From: Xylocopa sonorina
Lineage: Eukaryota; Arthropoda; Insecta; Hymenoptera; Apidae
Direction: 5' to 3'
Assembly (NCBI RefSeq): GCF_050948175.1
Contig: NC_135197.1
Span: 7,396,501-7,460,500 of the forward strand
Length of the DNA stretch: 64,000 bases
Shown: positions 38,836-52,014 of the stretch, one piece after another
How the letters are laid out: each line of letters opens with the position of its first letter
Position numbering within the stretch: position 1 is the stretch's first letter
Made by a program: the position numbers and the translations under genes
Notes under the pieces: generated by a model
Databases searched by the model: none
Told to the model about the DNA's origin: nothing
The model's input: the letters and a program-made list of their open reading frames with translations, nothing else

Positions 38836-41800
38836 CTGTAACGGAGAACCAAGTTATTCCACGTCGAACTACGAAACGGCGGATGATGGAATTATTTCGA
38901 ATTACCCATCACTGAGTATAACTATTCAGGAACGAGATTCAGGGGATGCTTAAAATGTCTCGCGATCGTCGAACGCTGGTATTATCGAGAGAACGTTCGC
39001 GCTAGCTAGGAGCACGTTTGAACGTGGAAAATTTCAAGAATTTCCGCGATATCACTCGCGAATTTTCTCGATGGTAACTCGACGCGGAGACACGCTTCTC
39101 ACGTGTATCACTGGCGAACGCTTGGCCAGAACTGATTAATGCTGGGTTGCTGCGTTACGTCCGAGCCACCTCTGATGTTGACGCGCGACGACACGAGCCA
39201 ATGAAAATAAATCGAGGCGAGTGAATTACGAAATGTTTATTCACCCGAGGCAGTTCGTTTCTCGTTACTTCCGCGAAGTTCGCTTCGCGGAAACTGGATT
39301 CTTGGACTCGCTGAAGACGAAGTATTGTTTCATTTTTGTAAACGCGCGATGATCGACCACGTGTACAGGCAACACATTGTATCGTTTTCGCGCGCATTTT
39401 GATGAAAATCGCACAATACCGTTTGTATCGTTGCTGTTATTAATTCCTGCATCTAGGATTTACGTAGAATCGAATTACCTACACAGAAAAATCTTACGAC
39501 CGAGTTTCGCACAAAAGAATTCCATAGAAAACCGCGCGCCATTGTGAGCGAGCACAATTCAAACAGGAACCGTACCATCAAAGAATGATTCTCCAACTAT
39601 TACACAATAACGCCCGGTGAAAAGCCACCGCACGAAACATCCAGCCGTGCGATTCTAAACCGCGGACGTCCCTCGAAATCCAGAGGAACCTCTCTATTCA
39701 GAACCGCTACCCCCTCCATGAATTCACCATCGCGATAAAACTCGCCTAATCGCACCCTTATCGTACAGCGAGACCTGTCGCGGTGGATGATTAAACAGAC
39801 GGCGGTATGTGTCCTACCAGCCATCAGGAATTCAGGTCGCAGCGGAGTTAAGGAGAATCAATGAATATCCAGAAGCAAGCTGTAACCGCGGCCACGGGTA
39901 TTTTCCCTTGAAAAGAGGGCCGCCCGTACGTTCTTGCTTGGCGAGGGTGGTTTCCCGCCACCGGGGAGGTCGGACAATAATTCAACGGTCTTTCTTCTCC
40001 GGCAAGAGATGTTATCTTCTATAATTCAGGGTGGCACGGATTGAAAGTCGTTCTCGGATTGAATGCGCGTCGTTCAGCGCATCTTGTGTCCTCCTGCGAT
40101 ACGTGGCCATTTGAAATTAACCCCAGCGACCCGAAATAATCGATCGAGCGATTTATAATTTTATACTTTCCTAATTGTTGATCAGGCCCTCCAATTTTAT
40201 TTATATTCATAGTAGTTTCCAGGATAGTGGGATACAAGGGTTGGGCTCAATAGAGATCGCTGGTTTTCCAACTTGGAATTTCAAACGATTCCTCCCTGAC
40301 TTCTTGGGTGTCGATTTTTATTCGGATTCCTCTGGTGGTGCGAACGATATATTCCTTAACCGCGGTTCCCTCGAATCGAGTGATGCGTGTGACACGCGTA
40401 CAGTTTGCGTCATAAAATGCAGACGAGCAGTTGGAGAGCATACCAGGACTGATGAACAGCCGTGGCAGAATTTATGCGGTCGATAACATTTTTGGCGAGA
40501 CGGGACATCTGTCATTCGGGATGGAAGGCTGTTGCCGAATGGACCGTGTTGTTTTGCAAATCGTTTGTTTGTAAAAGGGGTTAAATCGATTTGAAATATT
40601 CACTGCGAAGGAGTACACGCGTTGACTGTTTCGAACTTTCGAAATGGAGCTTCCCTTCGACGTTTGCTCCTTTTTGTTAGATTATTCAGAGAAGGGACGA
40701 TTGAAATAACCTGTACGATGAAAGGTAGCGATTTCTGAAAGGATTACAGTCGTAAAAATGATAGATAGGGACGTGCAGAATTAATTGTCACAGCAGAACA
40801 GCTGGTACGAGCGGCTCTTTCCCTCTCTCTCTCTTTTTTTTTAGCGTCGCTACGTGCCCAACTCGACGAAGTTACGTCCACAATTTATGATGGGACCTGT
40901 ACACGCGAAAAAGTCCAGCAAATAAAGGCGGCAAATATTGTGCCGCACGGTGTGCAACGGTGCAAGGAAGCTGTCCGAAAAGCGTCAGGCTGCATCCATC
41001 AAAATGCTTTTCGTCGAAAGTGCTCGTCGAAAGCTCGGATCGGTGACGTTTAATTGGGACACTGGATATCTGTGACCGAACCGTGATCGCTACCGTCGGA
41101 TTAAACGTCGAACGAATTTACAGGGACGTCCGCGCTTTTTTAAAAGCACCTGGAAATTCGTTCGAATTATATCGCTTTAACGCGACGACGCTAATGGCGA
41201 CCGCGGTTTTTGGGATCGACGATCCTTCTCGCGGCTGATCAATTCTCTTTCTTGTTACCTCTGAAAACAATGATCTTTCCATTATTTCCAAGGCAGTCGA
41301 ACAAGCATCCCCGGCGCTATTAAATTCCATTGAAGGAGAATTTCCAAAGCTGAACGCTCCTTTCGTGCTAGCCGACGTGAAGTATCATATCGTGGGAATA
41401 CCGATCGATCTCGAACAGGATCGAGGCTGCGATACGCCGTCTTAACGGCGCACTTTCAATGCAGATTAAATTTCCCGGGTAATGGGCGTCTATAAAGTGA
41501 CCCAGGCGAACCGGGCCAGCGGGAAAAGGAGCGTTTAGGGGAAATTCGATGGGTCGATGGGCTGGAAAATGCGCGAAATGTAAAGCGTTTTTAGCCAGTC
41601 GTCGACGACGGTGCTTCTTATCGCGGCAACCGCCGTGCAATTACGTGAATGGCGCGTTATCGATAATGCGTCACGGTCGATAAAAATCGTTGCTTTCCTT
41701 TTTTCCGCTATTTCTACAAAAAATTCCACCTCCCTCTCGCGGAGATAGCACGGACAGCCGTGAGAGAGCTTTGCGCCTGATTTCGTCCACGATTCGGTTG

Positions 41801-42486
41801 CACGCGCCCCGCTGAATTAACTGTTCGGTCGCTCGAACGCATTTGCAGGGACGATAACGAAACGAGCGAGTTGTAATAATCGCGCGACATCGGATGGGAG
41901 GCTGTTTTGGGTTCGCAGAACGCTTCGCGACGTTCTTCGAAGTTGTTGCAATTTTTGTAAACGCCACAGCACGCTCGTGGACGCTTCGCGACACTGTACG
42001 GACACTTGAGAAACTTTTACGACGCGCACGGGAGGGTGAGCTGTGTCTCGCAACATTGTTGCATTTTTTAAGTCGCTGAGAAAGGATTGGGAACGCGTGG
42101 CGATGTTCGCGCGACCCTCGAGAAGCTCGAGGACCTGCTTTTACCTGGTCGTCCGCGCGCAGCCAGATTTGCAACATTGCCGACAATTTTTCTAAGCACC
42201 CCTCGACACTTGCGTATAATTTACAGCCACATTGTGGCGCTTGGATACCAATGGAATACTACTACAGAGCTGTAATATCGCACGCGTTGCAAATTTGAAA
42301 AATGGAAAGGTACGTAAAGGAATTTTGAAATTTCAATCATTCCACTTTGTGTTACAAACATCGTTTCCACTTATTGACACGCTTGGATCGCCTATCATTT
42401 CGGCATGCTATCCAGACAGGATCTCCAAACAATTTCCAAACACGTTGCATCGTTATCAATAAAAATGGGGGGAATGAAAAAGAGCC

Positions 42487-42517
42487 AAAAAAAACGGAAA
42501 AAACAAAAAAAAAAAAA
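42487..42517 (+). repeat. A-rich tract
   Basis: A8, A6 and A13 runs separated by CGG and C. No retroposon body was recognised next to it. Confidence 0.9.
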
Positions 42518-42729
42518 CACGGATCGCAGCGGTTCTGAAACGAATTCAATTGTTCGATTATCCCCATGACGGTCTGCGCAAACATCGCTAATTAAAGCAA
42601 TTCCGTGGGCGCCCGTGCGGTGGCCTCGATTCAATTAGAACCGCGGATCCTTACGCTCGAGTCGAAGTTCAGGTTTGCCCGCGGCGAGACGAGACGACGT
42701 GCATATTAGCTGTTTTGATGCTGAGCTAA

Positions 42730-42747
42730 GGACGTAATATTACGTCC
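42730..42747. repeat. 18-bp perfect palindrome containing TTACGTCC half-sites
   Basis: GGACGTAATATTACGTCC is self-complementary. Each arm carries an ACGT core of the type bound by bZIP factors. Binding is not shown. Confidence 0.95.
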
Positions 42748-44409
42748 CCAGGACGAGGCTGCTTTATTGCCTGGGCTCTCTGCGCGGCACCAGATAATAT
42801 ACCAAGCACATGGTGTGCACGAGTAATTGCCAAAAGGAAACGCGGTTACACCGCCGTCTCGCGAATGATATCCACTTTTCAATTTATCTCGTCACACGCG
42901 CCGCAAGATTGATGCGCGCTGCAAGATAATTCCACCGAGATACCACCCTCGAACGACGCTTGTAACGATCGCCACGCGATCGCGAATCGATACTCTCGGA
43001 ATTGGTCATTAAAAATTCCACGAGACTCGAGACGCGCGGCTAATAAATGGACAGAAAATAGACATCTCTAAGACGTTCCGTGGTATCCCGCTGGAAGACG
43101 CTCCGTTCCGCTAATGGCGGAGGATCGCGCATAATTCAAGGGGCTTCGCCTTTCGAAGCAGCCTCGTCTGTTCCGCGTGACGTATTTAATCGACGGTGTC
43201 AGGATTAATCAATGTCTGACACTTAGGGCGGCCGTAGCCGGCGACGCGCATACCAGCGAGGATTTCTAATGAGGAATTGCCGATTACCCACCGGTACACC
43301 GAGATTCCACGACGATTCCGGGGCTCCCTGATCGAGGGAGAGAGTGAGAGAGGGAGGGAGGGAGCTCGTTCTCCTTCGAGGCGCCTACCCCCTCAGGGGA
43401 CAAAGCCTGCGAATTTACGTGATCGATGGAAGATACCAGGCAAATGGGATTCCCTTGGAACCAGGAGCTTCTTAGCGGTTTGTCATGTCTCTGATTCGTT
43501 ATTCGCGAACGAGCCGGGAGCCGGTGAAAAATCGTCGCTGCATTTATGAATCTCTGCCAGGGGCGCAGAAACTTCTCTGCGCGAACTAGCTCGTACGTAG
43601 GCGACGATTACGTCTTCAAATTATTATTTCAACTCGGTAATCGTATTTTTCTGTGATTCTTTAGGATATCGTTGGAGCGCGTGGAAGTTGCCAGCCGTCG
43701 ATCCTTTTTGTTTGATTGGCGACGGTATGAATTTTTAAAATCGGTTAATTTTAGATGAAAATTGACTGTATCCTACAGGGGACGGGATACATTTCGCTGT
43801 CGAATTATTCATGGTTCCATTTGGATCTCGATTCCCAATTTTTCCAGCGATTCATATTTTTTTCATTTAATTAACGGTGACACGTGCGGCGGCCGCGAAA
43901 ATTACCGAATCCGCATGAAAATCCGCCGAAGGAACTGTCTCTCCTTTTAATGGATTTTCAGATGAAATTTAATCTCTCCAACCAGTACCAATATAAAAAG
44001 TCTAACGTCGATATTACTTCTACACGTCCATCTTCCTATTTATACACTTCCTTTTTCTTTAATAAAATCGCAACAGCAATAATGACAATTCTTACCACCT
44101 TTCTCATTTATCACTTTAAGCTCGGACGACGTCATAAGACCAGGCAAACCCTGGGCTCAGATTATGTCTTAAGATCTCGCAGACATCATAGTAACGCTAC
44201 AAGCAACGCATCTGACGCTTGACGTCTTAAGCTGCAGACATCGCGGCTAGAAAACCAGTGCAGCAATCTTCCCTCGCCACGAATTTCCAAAGAATGTCGC
44301 TCGACGTTACAGATCAATCTCGCCAAACAGTTACATTCTCGCAATCGAAAAGAGTTATTATAGCTGCAAAAAATGTGCGCGTCACGCACGATCGTGGCGC
44401 ATGGTTTAC

Positions 44410-44511
44410 CTGTTCGAAGAGATGCAGCTCCGCCAGCAGCGTGTAGGAAATGTAGATGTACCTCGCGTCGTCCGGTCTCTTTCTGCCGCGCGCACCCCAA
44501 GGGTGGTTCCC
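44410..44511 (-). CDS. Candidate alternative dystrophin exon (34 codons)
   Basis: This is a predicted 102-base exon with both ends in phase 0. On the minus strand it lies between a CCACCCTACAG acceptor, with a short pyrimidine stretch, and a CAG/GTAAAC donor at 44404-44409. The translation starts GNHPWGARGRKRPDD and ends YIYISYTLLAELHLFEQ. The last 17 residues look like an amphipathic helix that would run directly into DLQSEIE of the 38663-38835 exon. The sequence does not match the full-length rod, where human has a repeat ending KELMKQWQ before DLQ. I therefore infer an isoform-specific exon. The same frame stays open upstream of the acceptor to about 44800 with an acidic stretch, so the exon may start earlier. 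Support is splice phase and helix continuity only. Confidence 0.42.
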
Positions 44512-47500
44512 CTGTAGGGTGGCACGCCCGCCGGGCCAGGTGCCCCCTTTGCGCGCACTTTCACGATAATCCACCGTAATTACGTACCCGGACGTCCCAC
44601 CCTCATCACCACACCTGTCCAACCCGCCCCTTCGACGATCTTCCACGTCCTCTACCTGTTCACCCTCTTCGATTTCGTCGTCGCGACACTCGACGAATTT
44701 ACACGCGCACCTCCGCCACTGCTCCCACACATCCCTCGCCCTCTGGCACACCGCGTCACCGCGCCAACCATTTTTGCCCTTCGTGGTTCCAGCGTTCTCG
44801 TTCTACGCGCACAGTTGCGCGATCAACGCGCAGTTCTCGAGCGTGATCGCGATGGCAGCTGATGCACGCGAATTCCTCGACATTTGCGGCAATTATCGAT
44901 CACCATTAAACGTTTGCAACCCGTGGGAATCGCGGGACGCGTTTGCTCGCGACACCTGCGTCGACACCTGTCGCTATTCACCGGTTATTTCGAAGGAAAG
45001 CTGTGATTCTCTGTCGCTTGAGTTCACGGCAAGGGTTGATCCGCGGGTGGAGCGAGGAAAAAGTCGAGCGAACGTTCCAAGGACGTGGCGTACTCGCGCG
45101 GATTCGTGTCGCGCAATGAAATAAGGGGCGTTAAGTACTTCGCGAGGAAATTGCCTCGAGATAACGCGGATACTTTGGCTTTTGTAAATTTGCACGTTTA
45201 ACGAAGTCTCGGCTTGCTTTGGATTATGTTCGATTAACTTAAACGAAAGCGTCACTCATTCGGTAAACTCCGTGGCACAGCGAAACGTTTCAGACACTTT
45301 TCAGTCCAGCGGTTTTACTCTCCTCGCCTCGTCTCAGTCACTTCGAGTCCTTCGTTTAACCAGCGGTCTCAGTTCTATCAGGATTTCAACAGACAACATT
45401 CCACGCGTTCTTATCTAAGCAGAAAAACGTTTGGCTCGATCTACAAGCGCCATCGAATATATCACAGCGCAGAGGGTTACGTCGACTGCCATTGTTGGGA
45501 AGAATCGAATTCCTTCGAGAAAAATTGCTCTAATATCCCTCGAGAGATCGAACAAATGATAGTCAGTCATACGTGCATTATTCCTTTCCTCACAGAAGAT
45601 CCCTCGCTTAGAGAACGTTAATGAGAGCCATATATAAAATCAACCCTAACGCAGGTAACGTTATTTCTATACTCGATCTCCATCGAAAATTCCTCGGATA
45701 TTTAACAAGTTCAGAGCATAGAAAAGTATATTTTTAAATGCGAAACTCGTGCAACTCGCAGAGCCATCAAACATCTTGATAAAACCGACAGCCGTGCGTC
45801 AAGAAATTTCCACTCCTGCTCGAGAAACGATTAGTTTCTGCGAGCAACCATCACGTCAGGCGCACACGTTTCAGTCCATTGTTACACGGAATCCAATTCC
45901 CCCTGAGAAAAATTATCCCTCCGCTACGGAAGGGGCTCGATGGAACGCCGCTTCGAACCGGGTTGCTCGTTCCCTATCTTGTTACGAAATCAATGACGCG
46001 TGTCCATCCTCTACTTCCGCGCAGTGGCCGGATAAAACGTCGAGGGGGTTGACGGGGGTGGCGCATTCCGTCGGATTAGAAAGCGAGCCATCGCTCTGGA
46101 CCCCGATTCGAACGAGGCTGCGGGTCTGCTCGCGATGGAAATAAAATATACGAGGCGCGGAAACGGGCCACGGGGATGAATAATGCATGGGGCGAGGCAG
46201 CTTGTGGTAAGTAACGAGGCGGATTTGTAAAACACCAGCCTCACCTCGTCACGACGTCCTCGATGAATCGCAAATAATTTAGCCGCGTTCCATCGCGACG
46301 CGGAAGAGGACTCGCCTAATTTCCGTCCCAGATCGATACGCCTGGACGCAGCTGTGATCTTTCGAAGGGGTAGTTTTCCGATAACAAACGCGATTATCAT
46401 TTTTTATCAGCTGATTGCGCTCGAACGTTTCAAGCATCGTTAAGTGGATTCAGTCGAGTGTCGAATTTGAAAGATTTGTTCGACGAGTGTTAAAAGGTGG
46501 TGCGTAGAAACCGAGCGAAGTGTTCGACGTTGGAAGAATGAATGTTTTCCAACTTCGTTTCCTATTCAGTTAGTGTTTCGCGTATTCTTCCACCTTCTTC
46601 GTGAAATTTTCTGAAATTGATTGCATTTTCGCGAATCGCCAGCGAGTAACCCGCGACAATAATTCGATTCGAGATTAGCGCGTCGTTTCGCGTCAGAATC
46701 GAATGATATTCGCTGGGAACGAGGTTCCCAGAGATTTGAGAAAATTTTCGCGAGCATACGCCACGACCCTCCTCTGGATTGATAACAATTTCCTGAATGA
46801 AATGCAAAGTGAATGTCGTACTTCCAAACGAGTTCGAAGGAAACCCAGCTGTCTCTCTTTCGCTTGGGCCTCGACGAGGGGTTGGTCTCTCCTTTTTTCT
46901 CCCCTCTCCCGTCAGGTGAAGAAGAACGAAAAGTTGCCGAGGAATAACTCGAGTTCCATGCTCTTCAACGATGCAGATTTCTTCGTTGTTCCGACTAACT
47001 GTAACAATCGCGTCGAACTCGCGGCATATTTCTCGAGGAAAATCGCGCGGCAGTTTCTGCGATTGATTAAAAAAAATTGCAGTCACGCAGCGAAGAAACT
47101 CGCTGAACTTCGTTCTGCTTGACATTCGATAACCTCGCCAATTCCACGCGATATCCGATTTTCTAGAATTTCCCTACTTCGACAATCAACAATTTTTAAA
47201 ATCATGATTCACGCCTGGCGATAGATGTTTAAAAAAAAACTATCGTCTTCAATCGATTCTTGAAATTTTGCTATGAAATACTCGTTCGACATTAGATCTC
47301 GACGTAAGACGGTTCTGAAATATTAATTCCGTATCAGAGCCAGCTAATACATCAGTCTTCGGGTTCTCGAGTGATCGACTGCTTTTCTAACGACTGTCAA
47401 AAGCTCGCGTCGTTCATTCCCTCATCACCGTCGACGAAACCCATTAACGGCGTCCACGGTTCGACACTCACCCCCGTTTCACTCTTCCCCGCGTTCGTCT

Positions 47501-48978
47501 CGACTCGTTTCGACGAGAAGAGCGAGCCTGCCAGCGTGGGCCATGCGTCAAAAACTGAAACCGTACCCTCTCCTCTCTCTCACCAGTGGAGAACGTGGCA
47601 AACGGGAGGAGCAGCGGGGAAAATTTCATTTTAATATCAACCAAATGTCACGACGGGGGGGAGGACTAGAAACGCGCGTTGACGGGGGTGGCGGCCGCCT
47701 GCGACCGGAAGAAGCGCCGCTGTCGTTTGTCTTCTGTCGAGAACACGTGGTCGAACTTTCGCGACTACTGCCAGAGAAACGAACGAGCGGATGAGGGCCA
47801 CTTTGTTTGTCCGATTTCAACGTCATCTCGAGGAATAAGAAAATTATCGCTCGACTTTCTTCTCTTCGTTTCTTTCGGATACCTGCGATTCGATTCGGTT
47901 TGCAAACGAACAATCGCAGGAAACGAGGTTACTCGTGGGTGCGCAAGAGTCAGCTACGATCTTAGCTCGTCAACGATGATCTTGGCTCGACGTACGCGAA
48001 AAGATCGTGACGGATGTATTATGCTGACGGTTCAGGGTCTGATGGAGAAATTGGTGTACCAACCACCGACGTAATGTTACCGAAAGAGGCTGATGGGAGG
48101 GGCGGGTTTGGTTAAGCGGCTTGCGGGCGATTAGAGAGCGCCGCAGCAGCCATCGTCGCTCCAGCTTCATCCTCATTGGCGATCAAAACCCAACTACCCC
48201 GTGATTCGGTTAAATACAAAGTACCGTGAACTGGTCCCTGGTCCCTGCCTGGTTTTTCGTTCATCAGCGACCGGGATTTCCAAACAGGTTCACCGAGGAC
48301 CAACTTCGTAGCTTTCGTTTCCTTGTGTTTCAACGTGCTTCAATTTCGAATGCGATATACTTTCCCTCTGCTGTACGCAAAACCCTCAAAGAGCAGCGTA
48401 TCGCGTTCATTCTATCTTGGCGATCAACCTGAATTATTTAAAAGAATTTGATAACACGATCCCCTCTTTAATATAGATTTCTCTAAGGTCTGCTGGTTTT
48501 ATTATGCTGGTTTATTTGGCGACAGATTAATTATTTGATAGTCTTCAGAAGTATCCTTCTTGCAGGTCTATTTTCGCTGGGTATTAGAAGCGGATTGCAC
48601 GATTTCGATAAGAAATTTCGGTCGCAGTTACCTCAGAGATCGATTCCCAGACGAGCAAAAAGCGTTCACGCGAAACATGTCCATATCGGATATGAAACTT
48701 CCCTTGGCTGATGGAACGCGGGATACCGTCTACCATCGACCGTACACAGAGGGTGTATCTCAGGATTCGTAGCCAAGGTCCTTGGTAGGAGTTTCACGAA
48801 AGAACGCCGACAAAGCTCGCGGAAATGTCGGCTAAAGCCCGGTCAAGTGACTCGGGAAACTACCGTGGGCATGCCTTCGAAATCAAATTTCCTGTTCTCT
48901 GAGAGAGAAGCTTCTCGAGCGGGTTGCTTCCACCATCGAACGCGCGAAGCACTATCCAGTGTCGAAACAATTTTTCAA

Positions 48979-49082
48979 AATCGTACGCGTAGCTTTTCTC
49001 GAATCGTTTCCAGAAGAAATTAGAAGGGTGAATCGTACGCGTAGTTTTTTTCGAATCGTTTCCAGAAGAAATTAGAGGGACG
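48979..49082. repeat. Tandem duplication, 2 x 52 bp
   Basis: Two adjacent 52-base units, 48979-49030 and 49031-49082, both begin AATCGTACGCGTAG and share TCGAATCGTTTCCAGAAGAA. They differ at only a few positions, so the duplication is recent or constrained. Confidence 0.95.
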
Positions 49083-49110
49083 AACAGTTTAAAAAGGAAC
49101 GAGTCGGTGG

Positions 49111-49117
49111 TATAAAA
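49111..49117 (+). promoter_or_regulatory. TATA-box-like sequence after the tandem duplication
   Basis: TATAAAA in the context GGTATAAAACAGAG lies 29 bases after the duplication. No recognised coding region follows on the plus strand, so promoter activity is only a possibility. Confidence 0.2.
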
Positions 49118-51693
49118 CAGAGACGGATCCGACAGCAGCGTACATCGTCGCGTTCGAAACCCGGGTTATCGGTCGCGTTACGATTTCGTACTTCCGGATT
49201 ACGATCGTTCTGGTCGCGTACCGGTACGTACGCCTAGTTTACAAGCCTGTGACGAGGCGTATCACTGCTCGAGCTTTTAGCCTGTCGTAAACGTTTATTC
49301 GAAGATTTGTTACGCCCGCCGTGTGCACGCGTTACCTCGTTCGCGCTCGCAGTTTTCGAGGGGATTCAGGATCGATCCGTGACGCGCGTGGATCGCAAAA
49401 TCAACCGTGGGAATTTACAGATTTCTAATTCTATTTGTCACGCGCGGATCGATTGGTACACAGACGCGACGAGCGTTTCCAGAGGCGCGAAGTGAAACTA
49501 AAAAAGCTGCCTGGTGCTCGCTAATATTTTACCAGGGGAAGCGAGCCGTTTACAGGCGGTTGTAACGCGGTAAGGGCGCGGTAAAGCAAGCAAGGGACGC
49601 GCGGCGGAATTCAGGGGTGGCAATTGTCGACAGAAGCCGCGCGTCGCTCGAGAGGGAATTTCAGCGGTGGAATTTTGAAATTTGACAGCGATTAACGGGT
49701 CGGTGATCCGGCGGTGTTCTTGTTTCGCGTACAATCGTCACGATTGAGCGACGTTAACGACGTCACCACGAGGTACACGACGGAGCAGCCGACGAATCAA
49801 CGCCCTATTGATGTCCGCGTAGGAACAGCCTAAACGCGAATCAACGATCTGACGCTGTTTGTTCGCAGGAACCGCCGCGACGATGCAACGCGCGTGTTCG
49901 CGATCGCGTTCACCGTTGTTCATTCACCAGCAGGCTATTATTAACGCGATCGTTTGGAAAAACGCCGATGATTAGTCGCGCGAAACGAGTTCGACTGAAC
50001 GACGAATCCGTCCGTAAAATTGATACGATTAAACTGTTGGCTCGTTCGTTCATTCTTCTATCGTGTAATCTTGTTGAAACGCGCGCGTCAAAAATCTCAC
50101 GTGCTTCACTTCGACCTTTGTGTGCCTGAAATTTGAGTTTGCGTAGCAAGATTGATTAAGTTTCCAGTAATTATAATAGACAGTGTATACGGGTACAGGG
50201 TTCGATAAGTAAACTCGTTCGAGGGTAGCTGGAAACGAATCGACCCCGTGAAGCGGTCCTCGTTCCGTTTTTCACTCGGATAGTTAGCAAATAAATGAAA
50301 ATCCGCGACGGTGATAGGCCTCGATCGCATTACCGTGTGCTCGAGCAGAATAAATAGTGACTAAAACGGGCAAGCGTCGAGGGGGGTGAATCGAATCGAG
50401 CCCAGCCGCCGTGTAAAAGCCGACGTACCTGTCAGCGTCAGCGAGTGTTCGTGCGTTTTCCGCGCGGAACAGCTCGCGTACTACCTACGTGGCTCTACGT
50501 GTACGCGCGTCCAACCCTTTTCCACCCACCTACCACAGTCACGACTCGAAACCTGTACGTGATGTTTATCAATAATTCAGGTCGATCAGAACTTCGATTC
50601 TTCGAGTTTGGTATCTCGAACGGCGAGGGTTCAAAATGTCTGGAACTTCTGCTTGGAAACCATTTGAGGATCTCGAAAAGTTAATTTCGACTTTTCCGAC
50701 CCAGTGCCGCGAAGATGCTCTCGCGAAGAAGCGAGAGAAAGAGGCGAGCCAGGAAGTTCGCTTGGATTTTTGGCCTGGGCAGATTTAACGCCACTTACTC
50801 GCGCTACAATTTATCACTTTCGCGGAACGTTTTCATTTTCTCCGAGGTGAGGCTGGGACGGACTCTGCGCGAATTTCATTTCGCTGGCAGGGTGCAGGTA
50901 AGTGGAACTTTCCCGCTGTAACGATAGAGTTCCGCGGCGTTGGTCGCTCGCGGGGTTTCGCACTTTTCCATCGCGATATCGCGCGATATCTTGCTCAGTT
51001 TTTTTTCTCAACCGTAGAGAGAAAACCGTAGGATGATAGGCTGCGCGGAATCACAGCGGTTTCTCTCTTGCGCGGCAAATTTCGTGTCATCGCGTTGCGA
51101 TAAAAGATGACAAATTTCGAGAATCCGTTCCCATCGAGATCGTCTCGCGACTTGTCCGAAACGCTTGCGAGCAACGTCTTCCTTTGAAAGATGGCACGTG
51201 ATATCGTTGATACATATCCCATTCTGCGATTAGACTTGAAAACGTCCCGACACATTGTGTACCTCAAACTTCTCAATTTCCTCGACGGCACCCCGCAGCA
51301 AGAGCATCCGAGGCTTTATAACACGGCGCATCCATCCCTGCAACATTTCCCAGCTCCGCCACAATTTCTACGAGCTTAACTTCTCGCAATTCATGGAATT
51401 TACAACCCTATCAAATACCTCGACTAGCTGAGAGACCCCCTGAACTTGCCCTTCATTCGTAACTGCTGTGTTTCTCTACTTTACAAGAAGATCGACCAGT
51501 GCTTTCGAACGTAACGCGCACGATTGGAACGCTTATCTTCTGTAAAAGTATTTCACCATGAAATCGAACGATGACAACAATAATTTCCACTTCTATTAAA
51601 CAATACATCAAGAAGACTTGCGAATCTTTTAACAACTAATAGCTGAGGAGATAGCAGGAAGTGTCTCGAGTATAATGCTTTTTGTTTCATCGC

Positions 51694-52014
51694 GATATCT
51701 CAAGCGGTTCCGGAGATATAGGCATTTAAAGATTGAGCCCTTTAAACGCATGGAGTTATGAATGGCGGTCGGCCATCTTGGCGCCGCCGTGACCCACTTC
51801 TTTTCCTGGAAATGCGTACGCGAAATAGTAATAGTAAAAATCCCGTTATGTCGTCATCGTTCATTGACCAGCGCGCAGCTGATCGGCTTGGGATAGGTCA
51901 GTGAAGAGTGTGCGAGCGAGACTTCCGAGTGCGCGACAAGGACGACAATAGAAAACTATTAGAAAACACCTTTGTCTTCGCACGACGATATCTCGGGAAC
52001 GGGAGGAGATATCG
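51694..52014. repeat. Two related GATATCTC hairpins, possible old interspersed repeat
   Basis: At 51986-52014 a 9-base stem (CGATATCTC / GAGATATCG) encloses an 11-base loop. At 51694-51720 a similar arrangement (GATATCTC, 11 bases, GAGATATA) has one end mismatch. The sequence between and around them (about 51650-52150) differs in texture from neighbouring intron. No transposase or terminal inverted repeat is evident. Confidence 0.45.

Larger units (their letters stand above)
38836..44409 (-). other. Intron between the candidate and first recognised rod exon
   Basis: This is non-coding sequence upstream of the 38663-38835 exon. It is bounded by TTACAG on the low side and, if the candidate exon is real, by GTAAAC on the high side. 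It contains a CT/T tract near 40825-40842, A-rich tracts at 42487-42517, an 18-base palindrome at 42730-42747 and a purine tract near 43337-43363. No gene is recognised. Confidence 0.7.

Noticed and set aside
46562..47125. Minus-strand frame of 187 codons
   Set aside because: It overlaps a 139-codon plus-strand frame and shows no family motif; it is likely stop-poor DNA.
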